A program made the position numbers and the translations under genes. Below are positions 54,224 through 63,734 of a stretch of DNA of 64,000 nucleotides, piece after piece (position 1 is the first letter of the stretch; every line of letters begins with the position of its first letter). The notes under the pieces were generated by a model. That model worked only from the letters and a program-made list of their open reading frames with translations. It was not told the DNA's origin and ran no database searches. The DNA is from G965250275 sp965250275 (GTDB lineage: Bacteria; Pseudomonadota; Alphaproteobacteria; Rhodobacterales; Rhodobacteraceae), in NCBI GenBank assembly GCA_965250275.1, contig OZ252297.1, positions 496,001 through 560,000 on the forward strand, given 5' to 3'.

Positions 54224-54474
54224 TGGGTTCGGGTATTCTCAAGTCATTGCATAACGTCTTCGCAGAAGATTTCTGGTCGCGCCAGTTCCAACGCTCCGAA
54301 TTGGAGCCATTGTGCGGGGTTGGGGTTACGCGCTCGATAGCAATTGGGGGTGCCGCCCAGCCTTCCCTTTTGGCACAGCCAACCATGAGTCCTGAAAAAA
54401 CCAAGTGACTTCCATACCGTGTTCTCTAAGCTTCTGCCTTGTAGATTTATTGAACTGATATGAGAGCATAGACA

Positions 54475-57400
54475 TTGACGGATGACAGTTTGTCATCAGG
54501 GGGAAAGATAGGCTCCGAACCGTTTTCTGCGCTGAGCGAGGAACTGAGCGCGGCAGATCAACAAGCGCGGTTCGAAGCAACCGCGCAGGTTCTTCGCGCA
54601 ATTTCGGAAACAAGAGACGATGTTCAGCCGGTCTGCGATCTGATTGTCAAGCTTGCCAAGGAACTCTGCGGCGCCGTTTTTGCCGGGCTGGTACTCGGGC
54701 AGAAAGGGGACGCGGTTCAGCGGCTGGTGGCCAGCGACAATCTTCACCCGGACATTCAGCAGTTGTGGCTGGACGGCAAATACACAATGGAGCCCGGCAA
54801 TTCGCTTGTGACCGACACAATTCTGAGCGGCGAAACCCTGCGGGTCTTGGATATGGGAGCGACCCATTTCCACAAAGCGGGCGATGAACGTTTCAAATTG
54901 ATCGTCGACAAGCATGGATGCCGCAGCAATCTCTTGGTCCCGCTGCTGCAGAGCAGTGAGGCCATCGGCTGCCTAATGCTGGCACGAGATGAAGTACGCG
55001 CCTACTCCGACGATGAGGTCGAGCTGGTTCAAACCTTCGCAGCTCAAGCTGTCATCGCCATCGAGAACGTGCGTCAGTTTCGCGAGTTGCAAACCCGATT
55101 GGCGCGCGAGGGCGCGACACGTGAGGTTCTTGAGACAATCAGTCGTTCGCGGGATGACGAGGCACCCGTCTTTCGGACGATACTCGAGAACACCGCACGC
55201 CTTTGCGAAACGGATGTCGCAACACTGTGCCTGTTGAACGAGGCGGGCACGCATCTGGAGTATGCGGCTCATTTCGGGGAACAGTTGGCGACCTACGAGG
55301 TCGGTGTCGATCGCTGGTCGCTTGACTCGACACTTCAGATCGCGGAATCCGTCCGCGATGCGCGGATTGTTCATAACGTCGATCTGCGGCTCACCGATCA
55401 TTACCTGAACGGCGACTCTTGGCGCCGCCAACTCGTCGACGAAGAAGGGGTCCGATCCTTTCTGACCGTGCCGCTGATGTCTGCAGACGGCGCCCCGGTG
55501 GGGGTTATCGGTATCTATCGCCGCGAAGTGCGCGCTTTCACCGAGGACGAGATTTCGCTGGTCGAAGGATTTGCCGCTCAAGCCGTCGTTGCACTCGACA
55601 ACACCCGGCAGCTGACGGAATTGCGTGCGCAGTTGGAGCGTCAGGCTGCGACACAGGAAATTCTGACTGTCATCAGCCAAAGCCGCGACGATGACGCGCG
55701 TGTTTTTGACTCGGTGCTCAGACAGGCCACCCAGATCTGCCATGCGGATCAGGCTGCCCTTCTGCTTGTGAACAACGCGCGAACCCACGGGCGGTTGATG
55801 GCAAATTGGGGGCATCAAAAAACCGAGTTTGAGATTGGCGAAGAGTGGCCGCTCGACGGGTCGGTCACTGCGGCCACCGCGATACGGACGGGCGAAGTTG
55901 TTCGCATTGATGATGTCGTGGACACGGAGTTCTATCGCTCAGGCAATCCGACCGCGCTTATGTTGGTAGAGGTCGAAGGTATTCGGTCGCGCGTCGCTGT
56001 TCCCCTGATGCAAGGAGGACAGGCCATTGGTGCCATCGCAGTCAGTCGCCGCGAGGTTCGGCCGTTTTCGGACACCGACGTGGAATTGATCGAAGAGTTT
56101 GCGAAACATGCAGTGATTGCGATCGAGAACACGCGCCAGTTTCGCGAGGTTCAGGAACGGCTTGAACGGGAAGCGGCGTCCCGCGAAATCCTTGAAGTCA
56201 TCAGCCAGAGCCGGGATGACGAAGCCCCGGTTTTCCGGAGTATCCTCGAGAATGCGAGCAGGTTGTGCAAAGCGCCGCTGGCGTTTCTCTCCATCGCTGA
56301 TCATGCGCGCGGCGTGGCCACGATCCCTGCCAACATCGGCGCACGCACGGACTTTGACGAGGCGCTAAAGGGCTTTCTGGAGCCTTTGACGCGGACCGAA
56401 CTGGTGGCCATTCGTCCCATGATCGACGGTCAGATCATTCGCCAGGACGACATTGCCGACGACCCGCTGTATCACCGGGATCGCGACCCCAAACGCGTTC
56501 AGATGGTTGACGTTGAGGGCGCGCGCTCGGTGCTTGCAGTGCCCTTGATGAAAGACGGCAAAGGGCTCGGGGTGATTGTCCTTTATCGTCGCGAGGTGTT
56601 GCCCTTCTCAGATGACGATGTGGCGCTGGTCAAAACATTTGCCGCCCAAGCCGTCATTGCAATGGAAAACGTTCGGCAGTTCAGCGAGGTACAGGCCCGC
56701 ACTGCCGAGGTCACGCAGGCGCTGGAGTATCAGACCGCGACGTCGGACGTGCTGTCCGTCATCTCGCGCTCTCCGCATCAGCTCGACCCGGTGCTTGAGC
56801 AAATTCTTCAGGTCGCCACACGCATCTGCAAGCCCCAATACGCCTTTGCGGCCATGCTCAACCCGGAAGATGGGCGCTACCACATCACCGCCCGGACCGA
56901 TGTTCCCGCCCATGTCGTGGAATTCTTCAATGCCAACCCGGTTGAAGCCGGGCATGGCACCTGTATTGGTCGCACCGCTCTGCTCGGGGAGACGGTCTAT
57001 GTCCCGGACGTTGTGACCGATGAGAGCTACACCTGGTCCGAGGCCTCCTCGACCGTTGAATACAAATCGATCCTTGGCATTCCACTCATTAAGGATGATG
57101 TGACGGTCGGTGTGCTGGTTCTGACCTCACAGGAGATCGGGCCGTTCTCCGACAAACAGATCACTCTGCTCGAAACCTTTGCGGCCCAGGCGCTTATTGC
57201 CATCAACAACACCCGCCTGTTCGAAGAAGTGCAGGCCCGCACTGCCGAGATCGAAGAGGCCCTGGTGCGCGAGCAGGCCGGCGCAGAGATCCTGCAGGTC
57301 ATCAATGATGCCTCTTCGGATGCGCAACCGGTCTTTGATGTTGTCGTGAAGAAAGCAGCCGAACTCAGCGGTGCCGAGTTCTGCGTGCTAGAGCGTTTTG

Positions 57401-60400
57401 ATGGAACGCACTACCACTTCTGCGCGCAACATGGGTTCCCCGCTGAATCGGTGGGGATGCTCACAGATGACTATCCGCTCCTACCTTCCAAGGGCCATCT
57501 GGCCCCCAGGGTCGTGGAAAGCGGAGAGGTTCAGCACCTGGCGGATGCATTTTCCTCCGAGTACTTTAGCCCCGAATTGGCCAGATCAGCCGGGTTCCGG
57601 CGGATGATGGGCGTTCCGATCCGTGCCGAGGGACGCATCTGGGGCGTTGTGATTGTCGGGTGGGGCGAACCCGGACCGCCGCAGCAAAGCAGCGTCGAGG
57701 TGGTTCAGGGCTTTGCCAATCAGGCCAGCATCGCCATCGAGAACGCACGACTGTTCCGAGAAACCCAGGAACGCACGGTTGAGGTCGTCGAAGCATTGGA
57801 GTACCAGACCGCGACTTCCGAGGTGCTGGACGTCATTTCCCGATCTCCGAACGACCTGCCGCCCGTACTCGACGCGATATTGCAGGTCGCCTCGCGCATC
57901 TGCCGTCCCGAGTACGCCTTTTTTGCCATGCTGGATCCAGAGGACGGCCTTTATCGCGTGGCCATGTCTCGCGGTGTCAGCGACGCATTCCTGCAGTTCT
58001 TGTCTGATAACCCAATTGCGCCTGAGGAAGGATCCTGCATTGGACGCACGGCGCTGCACGCCAAGACGGTTTACATAAAGGACACGCGCAACGACCCGAC
58101 CTACACGTGGAAAGAAGCAGCCGAGATCGGGGACTACCTGACGACACTGGGCGTGCCCCTGGTCAGCGACGGCAAGACGGTTGGGGTCATCGTGATGGCG
58201 CACCGACAGGCGGCGGCGTTCAGCGACAGACAAGTGAATTTGCTGGAGACTTTCGCCGCCCAAGCCGTGATTGCAATCAACAACACCCGGCTCTTCAAAG
58301 AGGTTCAGGCCCGCACGGCCGAAGTTGAAGTGGCGCTGGAGTACCAAACCGCCTCTTCCGAGGTTTTGGAAGTGATCTCTCGCTCGCCGGACGCGTTGGA
58401 GCCGGTTTTGGAGTCGCTGCTGGCCGTGTCATCTCGCATCTGCCGCCTCCAGGATGCATTTGTCGTTCTCAGAAAGCCCGAGGACGGAAAGTACCATTTT
58501 TTTGCCGGGCACAATTTGGCCGATCGTTTTGTTGATTTCATTAAAGCGCATCCTTTTGAGCCGGGCGAAGGCACGGCAACTTCCCGTGCCTTGCTGAGAG
58601 GCCACGCCGACTATGTGGAAGACGTACAAGCCGATGAAGCCTACGATCCTTTGTTCAGTATCAACCCCGACAGTTACCGTTCAGTTCTGTCCGTGCCGCT
58701 GATCAGAGACGACGAGGTGATTGGCGCCATCAGTATGGGCAGCCGGGCCACCGCGGCCTTTGAGGACAAGCAGATCAAGCAGATGGAGACATTTGCGTCT
58801 CAGGCTGTCATCGCCATCAATAACGCGCGGCTCTTTGACGAGGTGCAGGCTCGCACCGCGGAGGTCGAAGAGGCACTGGAACAACAGAAGGCCAGCGCAG
58901 AAATACTCAGTGTAATCAGCCAGTCCGTCGAAGACACGCGGCCGGTGTTCGCAAAGATTCTTGAAAGCTGCAAAGTACTGTTTGGCGGCGAAGAACTTGA
59001 CGTCTTGCTCGTTGATGACGAGGGACTTCTTCAGGTCGAAGCTTACATCGGCGATTTTCGGGAAGAAGTGGAAAAGACCTTTCCCGCGCCTTGGGAGAAA
59101 ACGCCAGTCGCGGATGCTTTGCGGACCGGTGAAGTGGCGAACTACCCCGATTGTGCGAACAACCCTGACACGCCGCCGGTGCTTCAAAGAATAGCGCGCA
59201 TCGCCGGTTACCACTCGGTCGCGTTCGCACCTATGATGTGGGAACGCAAAGGCATCGGTGCGGTTGGGGTTGCGCGACGCGACAATCCGTTCCAGGCCAA
59301 GGAATTGCGTGTTCTGAAAGGCTTTGCAGACCAGGCCGTCATAGCGATCCAGAATTCCCGGCTGTTCCGGGACACGCAAAGCGCATTGGCACGGCAGACC
59401 GCCAGCGCCGACATTCTCAGGGTCATCAGTCAGTCCCCCGGTGACACTGGTCCGGTGTTCGAAGCGATGGTTACATCCGCGACCCGGCTGGTGTCCTGCG
59501 ATCTTGCCAGTGCTGCTCTTGTGGACGACAACCACTGGTGGCAGGTGGCGCTGGCGTCGCCGGAGGGGTTTATCAAGGAGTCCGGAAGCAGCCTTCACCC
59601 GCTTGATCCAAAAGACAACTTCTTGTCAAACGTCCTTTTGACCGGCGAAACACGGCACATCAGCGATTTGTCGACGGCCTCTGACCTTCCGCGCCTGGCC
59701 AGAAAACTCATGGAAGAAAGCGGGTTTCACAGCTTCCTGGGCGTGCCGATGATGCGCGGCGACACCTGCCTGGGCGCGCTTTCTTTTATCAGGAAAGCAA
59801 AAACGCCTTACTCCGACGAAGATGTTGCCATGGCTGAGTCCTTTGCGGATCAGGCGGTGATCGCGATCGAAAACGTGCGCCTGTTCCACGAAACCGAAAC
59901 CGCGCTTGTGCGCCAGACCGCCAGTTCGGACATTTTGCGTGTGATCAGTGGGGCGCATATGGATGCGACACCGGTCTTTGAAGCGATTGTGACCGCCGGT
60001 TGCAAACTCCTGCAGTGTGGCGGTGGGGCGATCGCCCTGCGTGAGGGCGATTACTTCACACCAAACGCTGGTGTTCGGCGCGGGCAGCGCATGGAAGACC
60101 TGCGTTCGAACCCGGTCCTGATTGATCCGGCAAAGAATTACCCGTCGCAGGTTCTGACAACGAAAAAGCCTGTTCATATTCCGGACTTCAGCCAGGCGAA
60201 CCTTCCCGAACACGAAGTTGAGGTTGCCGAGCGGTTTGGCATCCAGTCGGCACTTTATCTGCCCCTCTTACAAGGCGGGGATTGTGTCGGTGTGCTGATC
60301 TTCTCCCGCACCGAAAGACCGCAGCCATTCAACGATGACGAGGTCGAGTTGGCCAACTCATTCTGCGATCAGGCCGTGATCGCGATCGAAAATGTGCGCC

Positions 60401-61998
60401 TTTTCCGCGATGCGCAGGACGCGCGCACCGCGGCGGAGGCCGCCAACGAGGCCAAGTCCGCATTCCTTGCCACGATGAGCCACGAAATTCGCACACCGAT
60501 GAACGCGGTGATCGGGATGAGCGGGCTCTTGATGGACACAGACCTGGACGCCGAGCAGAGCGACTATGCCGGCACGATCCGGGACAGCGGCGACGCGCTC
60601 TTGGGGATCATCAACGAAATCCTCGATTTTTCGAAGATCGAGGCCGGTCAGATGGATATCGAGAACCATCCCTTTGATCTGCGCGAATGCATCGAAAGTG
60701 CGCTGGACCTTGTCAGCGGAAAAGCTGCGGAGAAGCAGCTGGACCTGGCCTATGAATTCGACGATGCGCTGCCGCCGGCCATCAGCACAGATTTGACCCG
60801 GTTGCGCCAGATTTTGCTGAACCTGCTGTCAAATGCGGTGAAGTTCACGGACACCGGTGAAGTGGTTCTGTCGGTCTCAAAGACGGCGACACAAAGGGGC
60901 AAATTGGACCTGACCTTCTCGGTGCGCGACACCGGCATCGGACTGACCGAACAAGGCAAGAGCCGCCTGTTTCAGTCCTTTAGCCAAGCCGACAGTTCGA
61001 CAACCCGGAAGTATGGCGGCACGGGACTTGGCCTGGCCATCTCAAAGCGCCTGGCAGAGTTGATGGGCGGCGAAATGTGGGCCGAAAGCGATGGGGCTGG
61101 CCAGGGCTCGACCTTTACATTCACCATCCAGGCCAAGTCAGCCAAACCAGTCAAGACGGCATCGCGCGACCTGGTGGGTGTGCAATCTGAGCTCGACGGT
61201 AAGCGTGTCCTGATGGTCGATGACAACGCGACGAACCGAAAGATCCTCTCACTGCAAACCGAGAAATGGGGCACAAACACCACCACCTGCGAAACGCCGT
61301 CCGAGGCGCTGAACGCTCTCGCAAAAAACGATGGATTTGATCTGGCGGTGCTTGATATGCACATGCCCGAGATGGACGGTGTTGAGCTTGCCAAACGAAT
61401 TCGCGCCAAACATCCAAATTTGCCGCTCATCCTTTTCAGCTCGCTTGGTCCACGCGATATCGACCTTGAAGAGGGTCTGTTTGCAGCAAACCTTGCCAAG
61501 CCGCTGCGCCAGTCACATCTCTTCGATACGCTGGTCACCCTGTTCGCCACCAAAAAAGCGCCGGCCAAAGCGACCAAGAGTGAAGGCAAACCTCAAACCG
61601 ACCCGGATATGGCCAAACGCCACCCGCTGCGCATTTTGCTGGCCGAAGACAATCTGGTGAATCAAAAACTCGCTCTTCGTTTGCTGGAACAGATGGGGTA
61701 TCGCGCCGATCTTGCCAGCAATGGGGCTGAGGCGGTCGAGAGCGTTGCGCGCCAGACTTATGATGTGGTGCTGATGGATGTGCAGATGCCCGAGATGGAC
61801 GGGCTCGAAGCGTCGCGTCGCATCAATGCGGCTTTCCCAGGGGACAACCGTCCCAGCATCATCGCCATGACCGCCAACGCCATGCAGGGCGACCGGGAAA
61901 TGTGCATGGATGCCGGAATGGACGACTATATCGCCAAACCGATCCGCGTCCCTGTTCTTGTCGAAGCCCTTTTAAACGTCCCCAGCCAAGGGAAATGA
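54475..61998 (+). CDS. Hybrid histidine kinase with eleven tandem GAF domains
   Basis: A 2507-residue cytoplasmic sensor with no membrane helices. Eleven GAF units of 173-180 residues each end in a version of FAAQAVIAIENVRLF, with the F at residues 188, 366, 542, 722, 902, 1080, 1260, 1440, 1617, 1790 and 1963. Coiled-coil linkers containing ILxVISxS join them. HisKA follows, with phospho-His2003 in MSHEIRTPM, then a HATPase (NLLSNAVKF near 2118, GTGLGLAISKR near 2183). Two receiver domains come last, with phospho-Asp2294 (VLDMHMPEMDG) and Asp2435 (LMDVQMPEMDG). The TTG start lacks a strong ribosome site and overlaps a hairpin. Four bases after the stop begins an Hpt gene, then a receiver-cyclase. 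Most hybrid kinases have one to three sensory domains, so this GAF array is extreme. Confidence 0.95.
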   Translation: MTDDSLSSGGKIGSEPFSALSEELSAADQQARFEATAQVLRAISETRDDVQPVCDLIVKLAKELCGAVFAGLVLGQKGDAVQRLVASDNLHPDIQQLWLDGKYTMEPGNSLVTDTILSGETLRVLDMGATHFHKAGDERFKLIVDKHGCRSNLLVPLLQSSEAIGCLMLARDEVRAYSDDEVELVQTFAAQAVIAIENVRQFRELQTRLAREGATREVLETISRSRDDEAPVFRTILENTARLCETDVATLCLLNEAGTHLEYAAHFGEQLATYEVGVDRWSLDSTLQIAESVRDARIVHNVDLRLTDHYLNGDSWRRQLVDEEGVRSFLTVPLMSADGAPVGVIGIYRREVRAFTEDEISLVEGFAAQAVVALDNTRQLTELRAQLERQAATQEILTVISQSRDDDARVFDSVLRQATQICHADQAALLLVNNARTHGRLMANWGHQKTEFEIGEEWPLDGSVTAATAIRTGEVVRIDDVVDTEFYRSGNPTALMLVEVEGIRSRVAVPLMQGGQAIGAIAVSRREVRPFSDTDVELIEEFAKHAVIAIENTRQFREVQERLEREAASREILEVISQSRDDEAPVFRSILENASRLCKAPLAFLSIADHARGVATIPANIGARTDFDEALKGFLEPLTRTELVAIRPMIDGQIIRQDDIADDPLYHRDRDPKRVQMVDVEGARSVLAVPLMKDGKGLGVIVLYRREVLPFSDDDVALVKTFAAQAVIAMENVRQFSEVQARTAEVTQALEYQTATSDVLSVISRSPHQLDPVLEQILQVATRICKPQYAFAAMLNPEDGRYHITARTDVPAHVVEFFNANPVEAGHGTCIGRTALLGETVYVPDVVTDESYTWSEASSTVEYKSILGIPLIKDDVTVGVLVLTSQEIGPFSDKQITLLETFAAQALIAINNTRLFEEVQARTAEIEEALVREQAGAEILQVINDASSDAQPVFDVVVKKAAELSGAEFCVLERFDGTHYHFCAQHGFPAESVGMLTDDYPLLPSKGHLAPRVVESGEVQHLADAFSSEYFSPELARSAGFRRMMGVPIRAEGRIWGVVIVGWGEPGPPQQSSVEVVQGFANQASIAIENARLFRETQERTVEVVEALEYQTATSEVLDVISRSPNDLPPVLDAILQVASRICRPEYAFFAMLDPEDGLYRVAMSRGVSDAFLQFLSDNPIAPEEGSCIGRTALHAKTVYIKDTRNDPTYTWKEAAEIGDYLTTLGVPLVSDGKTVGVIVMAHRQAAAFSDRQVNLLETFAAQAVIAINNTRLFKEVQARTAEVEVALEYQTASSEVLEVISRSPDALEPVLESLLAVSSRICRLQDAFVVLRKPEDGKYHFFAGHNLADRFVDFIKAHPFEPGEGTATSRALLRGHADYVEDVQADEAYDPLFSINPDSYRSVLSVPLIRDDEVIGAISMGSRATAAFEDKQIKQMETFASQAVIAINNARLFDEVQARTAEVEEALEQQKASAEILSVISQSVEDTRPVFAKILESCKVLFGGEELDVLLVDDEGLLQVEAYIGDFREEVEKTFPAPWEKTPVADALRTGEVANYPDCANNPDTPPVLQRIARIAGYHSVAFAPMMWERKGIGAVGVARRDNPFQAKELRVLKGFADQAVIAIQNSRLFRDTQSALARQTASADILRVISQSPGDTGPVFEAMVTSATRLVSCDLASAALVDDNHWWQVALASPEGFIKESGSSLHPLDPKDNFLSNVLLTGETRHISDLSTASDLPRLARKLMEESGFHSFLGVPMMRGDTCLGALSFIRKAKTPYSDEDVAMAESFADQAVIAIENVRLFHETETALVRQTASSDILRVISGAHMDATPVFEAIVTAGCKLLQCGGGAIALREGDYFTPNAGVRRGQRMEDLRSNPVLIDPAKNYPSQVLTTKKPVHIPDFSQANLPEHEVEVAERFGIQSALYLPLLQGGDCVGVLIFSRTERPQPFNDDEVELANSFCDQAVIAIENVRLFRDAQDARTAAEAANEAKSAFLATMSHEIRTPMNAVIGMSGLLMDTDLDAEQSDYAGTIRDSGDALLGIINEILDFSKIEAGQMDIENHPFDLRECIESALDLVSGKAAEKQLDLAYEFDDALPPAISTDLTRLRQILLNLLSNAVKFTDTGEVVLSVSKTATQRGKLDLTFSVRDTGIGLTEQGKSRLFQSFSQADSSTTRKYGGTGLGLAISKRLAELMGGEMWAESDGAGQGSTFTFTIQAKSAKPVKTASRDLVGVQSELDGKRVLMVDDNATNRKILSLQTEKWGTNTTTCETPSEALNALAKNDGFDLAVLDMHMPEMDGVELAKRIRAKHPNLPLILFSSLGPRDIDLEEGLFAANLAKPLRQSHLFDTLVTLFATKKAPAKATKSEGKPQTDPDMAKRHPLRILLAEDNLVNQKLALRLLEQMGYRADLASNGAEAVESVARQTYDVVLMDVQMPEMDGLEASRRINAAFPGDNRPSIIAMTANAMQGDREMCMDAGMDDYIAKPIRVPVLVEALLNVPSQGK
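54481..54497 (+). promoter_or_regulatory. Hairpin/inverted repeat at the start of the kinase gene
   Basis: GATGACA-GTT-TGTCATC is a perfect 7+7 inverted repeat lying in the first codons of the kinase gene. It could occlude the TTG start in mRNA or be a protein-binding site. No regulator is implied by the sequence. Confidence 0.35.
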
Positions 61999-62001
61999 CC
62001 C

Positions 62002-62343
62002 ATGACCGACGGCCCGATTGATTTAGCCATCTTTTCCGAACTCAAAGAAGCCACCGGCGACGAATTTGCTGCCGAACTGGTGGCCACATTCATCGACGAG
62101 GCACCCGGGATGATCGCAGAGCTGAAGGCTGCCGCCGACGCGTCTGATGCAGATGGTTACCGGCGTGCCGCGCACTCCATCAAATCCAACGCCAGTACAT
62201 TTGGCGCGATGACACTTGCCGAACTGGCCAAAGCTGTTGAACTGGGGGAACTTCCTGCGCCCGGCAATCTGGCGGATGCCGAAGCATTGGAGTCCGGTAT
62301 CAACGCCGCCACTGCGGCTTTGCAGGATCTTATCCATGACTGA
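62002..62343 (+). CDS. Hpt histidine phosphotransfer protein
   Basis: A 113-residue four-helix phosphotransfer protein. The phospho-accepting His58 lies in AAHSIKSNASTFG, the canonical Hpt motif. It starts four bases after the kinase stop and overlaps the cyclase gene by eight bases, so it is the obvious intermediate between the hybrid kinase receivers and the receiver-cyclase. It contains no other domain. Confidence 0.95.
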   Translation: MTDGPIDLAIFSELKEATGDEFAAELVATFIDEAPGMIAELKAAADASDADGYRRAAHSIKSNASTFGAMTLAELAKAVELGELPAPGNLADAEALESGINAATAALQDLIHD

Positions 62344-63361
62344 GGCCCCTGGCCATGTGCTGATCGTCGATGACAACAAGGTCAATCGGCTGCTTTTGTC
62401 GCGCAATGTTGAATTGCTCGGGCACAAGGCCTCTGTCGCGGAGAACGGCCGCGTCGCCATGGAGATGCTCCTTGATCCCGAATACGACCTGCTCTTGCTG
62501 GACATCGAAATGCCGGAAATGGACGGATTTCAGGTTCTGGAGGCGCTCAAAGCCGACCCTGAGCTTCGGGACTTGCCTGTGATCGTAACGTCTTCGGTGG
62601 AAGGGCTCGACAACGTTGTGCGCTGCATCGAGCTGGGCGCCGAAGATTACCTGCCAAAGCCTGTCAATAAAACGCTTCTCGGTGCCCGGGTTTCCAGCTG
62701 CCTTGAAAAGAAACGCTTGCGGGATGAGCAAAGACGCCTGCTCGAGCGCTTTGCGACCACCGAAGTGGCACAGGATCTGCAGGAATCGGGCTTTGCCATT
62801 GGGGGCAACCGCGCAAACGCCTCGGTCCTATTCTGCGACATCCGTGCCTTCACGACCCTGTCTGAGCACCTGGCGCCAGAGGCAACCATCGATCTGCTCA
62901 ACACCTTTTACACTCTGATGTTCGAAGCCGTGACCAGCAACGGCGGGATTGTCAGCCTGATGTTGGGAGACGGCTTGATGGCTCTTTTTGGGGTCCCGCA
63001 ACCGCTGGACAACACTGGGCGCAGTGCTGTCGCCGCGGCACAGGAAATGCAGAGCATGATCGAGATGCTGAACCAAGATCGTCATGCTGAAGGCAGCGAA
63101 GGGCTTGGCATCGGCATCGGGATTGCCACAGGAGAGGTCGTCGCGGGATACGCCGGGACCGATAGCCGTGCGACCTACACATGTATCGGATCGACGGTGA
63201 ATCTCGCCGCGCGGCTGGAATCCGAGACCAAGACCACCGGGAGCCGGATTCTGGTCGATCAGGCAACTTTGGATTTGCTGGAAGCTCCTGACGTTCAGCA
63301 GACCTTTTGCGGGACCCAGATCAAGGGATTTACAGATCCGGTGGACATCCACGCGTTGTAG
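62336..63361 (+). CDS. Response regulator fused to a class III nucleotide cyclase
   Basis: A 341-residue output protein. Residues 7-120 are a receiver domain (VDDNKVNRLL; phospho-Asp56 in LLLLDIEMPEMDG; a conserved KPVNK). A helical linker (EKKRLRDEQRRLLERFATTE) leads to a class III cyclase domain from about 160. The two metal Asp are Asp168 (FCDIRAFTTLSE) and Asp212 (LMLGDGLMALFG), and the Asn/Arg motif is STVNLAARLES. The purine-recognising Lys expected three residues before the GD pair is Leu208, and the partner position is Thr282 (YTCIG), as in class IIIb enzymes. The product is presumably cAMP, but base specificity is uncertain. The start overlaps the Hpt stop. Confidence 0.93.
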   Translation: MTEAPGHVLIVDDNKVNRLLLSRNVELLGHKASVAENGRVAMEMLLDPEYDLLLLDIEMPEMDGFQVLEALKADPELRDLPVIVTSSVEGLDNVVRCIELGAEDYLPKPVNKTLLGARVSSCLEKKRLRDEQRRLLERFATTEVAQDLQESGFAIGGNRANASVLFCDIRAFTTLSEHLAPEATIDLLNTFYTLMFEAVTSNGGIVSLMLGDGLMALFGVPQPLDNTGRSAVAAAQEMQSMIEMLNQDRHAEGSEGLGIGIGIATGEVVAGYAGTDSRATYTCIGSTVNLAARLESETKTTGSRILVDQATLDLLEAPDVQQTFCGTQIKGFTDPVDIHAL

Positions 63362-63734
63362 TACAATGCAAGGTCCATCATCGCTCTGAAGGTCAAACCA
63401 CTCGTTTTAAAAGACTAGGCTGGAAAGGGTGCCTTAAGTCGCAGCGCATTGAACGCAGCAAGGATGCACAACGCGGCCAACGCATGCGCCATGACACCTC
63501 GGGCATGGGTGCTGCCTGGCATTCCAAAAAGACTATCCGGCAAGCTCACCGATCTACTGTCCTGAAACATTCAGCTCCACATGCGATGGTGCATTTGTTG
63601 GTCAGAGCCCCCAGTTAGAGCCCACTTGCCTCCATGAGCCTTGTTTCGCGAGCTCTCTTGTTCTACCCAGCCCCAATCAATCGGGTTGCCTTCGTTTGCA
63701 ATCGATGGCGCGTCAACTGAAGAGGACCCAGGAC
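63362..63734. other. Intergenic region downstream of the cyclase
   Basis: No full-length gene is supported in this 373-base stretch. It contains one small minus-strand frame, listed separately, and the probable promoter of the NTF2-like gene at its right end. I see no intrinsic terminator for the kinase-Hpt-cyclase operon. Confidence 0.5.
63415..63570 (-). CDS. Possible small membrane protein or gene remnant (51 residues)
   Basis: A minus-strand ATG frame of 51 codons with GGAG four bases upstream. The C-terminal half is hydrophobic (VMAHALAALCILAAFNALRL), followed by KAPFPA and a stop, a pattern reminiscent of the last helix of metal-transporting P-type ATPases. It may therefore be either a tiny one-helix protein or the decayed tail of a larger gene. 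Nothing else supports expression. Confidence 0.3.
   Translation of the reverse strand: MFQDSRSVSLPDSLFGMPGSTHARGVMAHALAALCILAAFNALRLKAPFPA

Noticed and set aside
54241..54300. BoxR-type operator controlling benE
   Set aside because: A single TGCA at 54248 is present, without the paired TGCA at N6 spacing seen in the box cluster.
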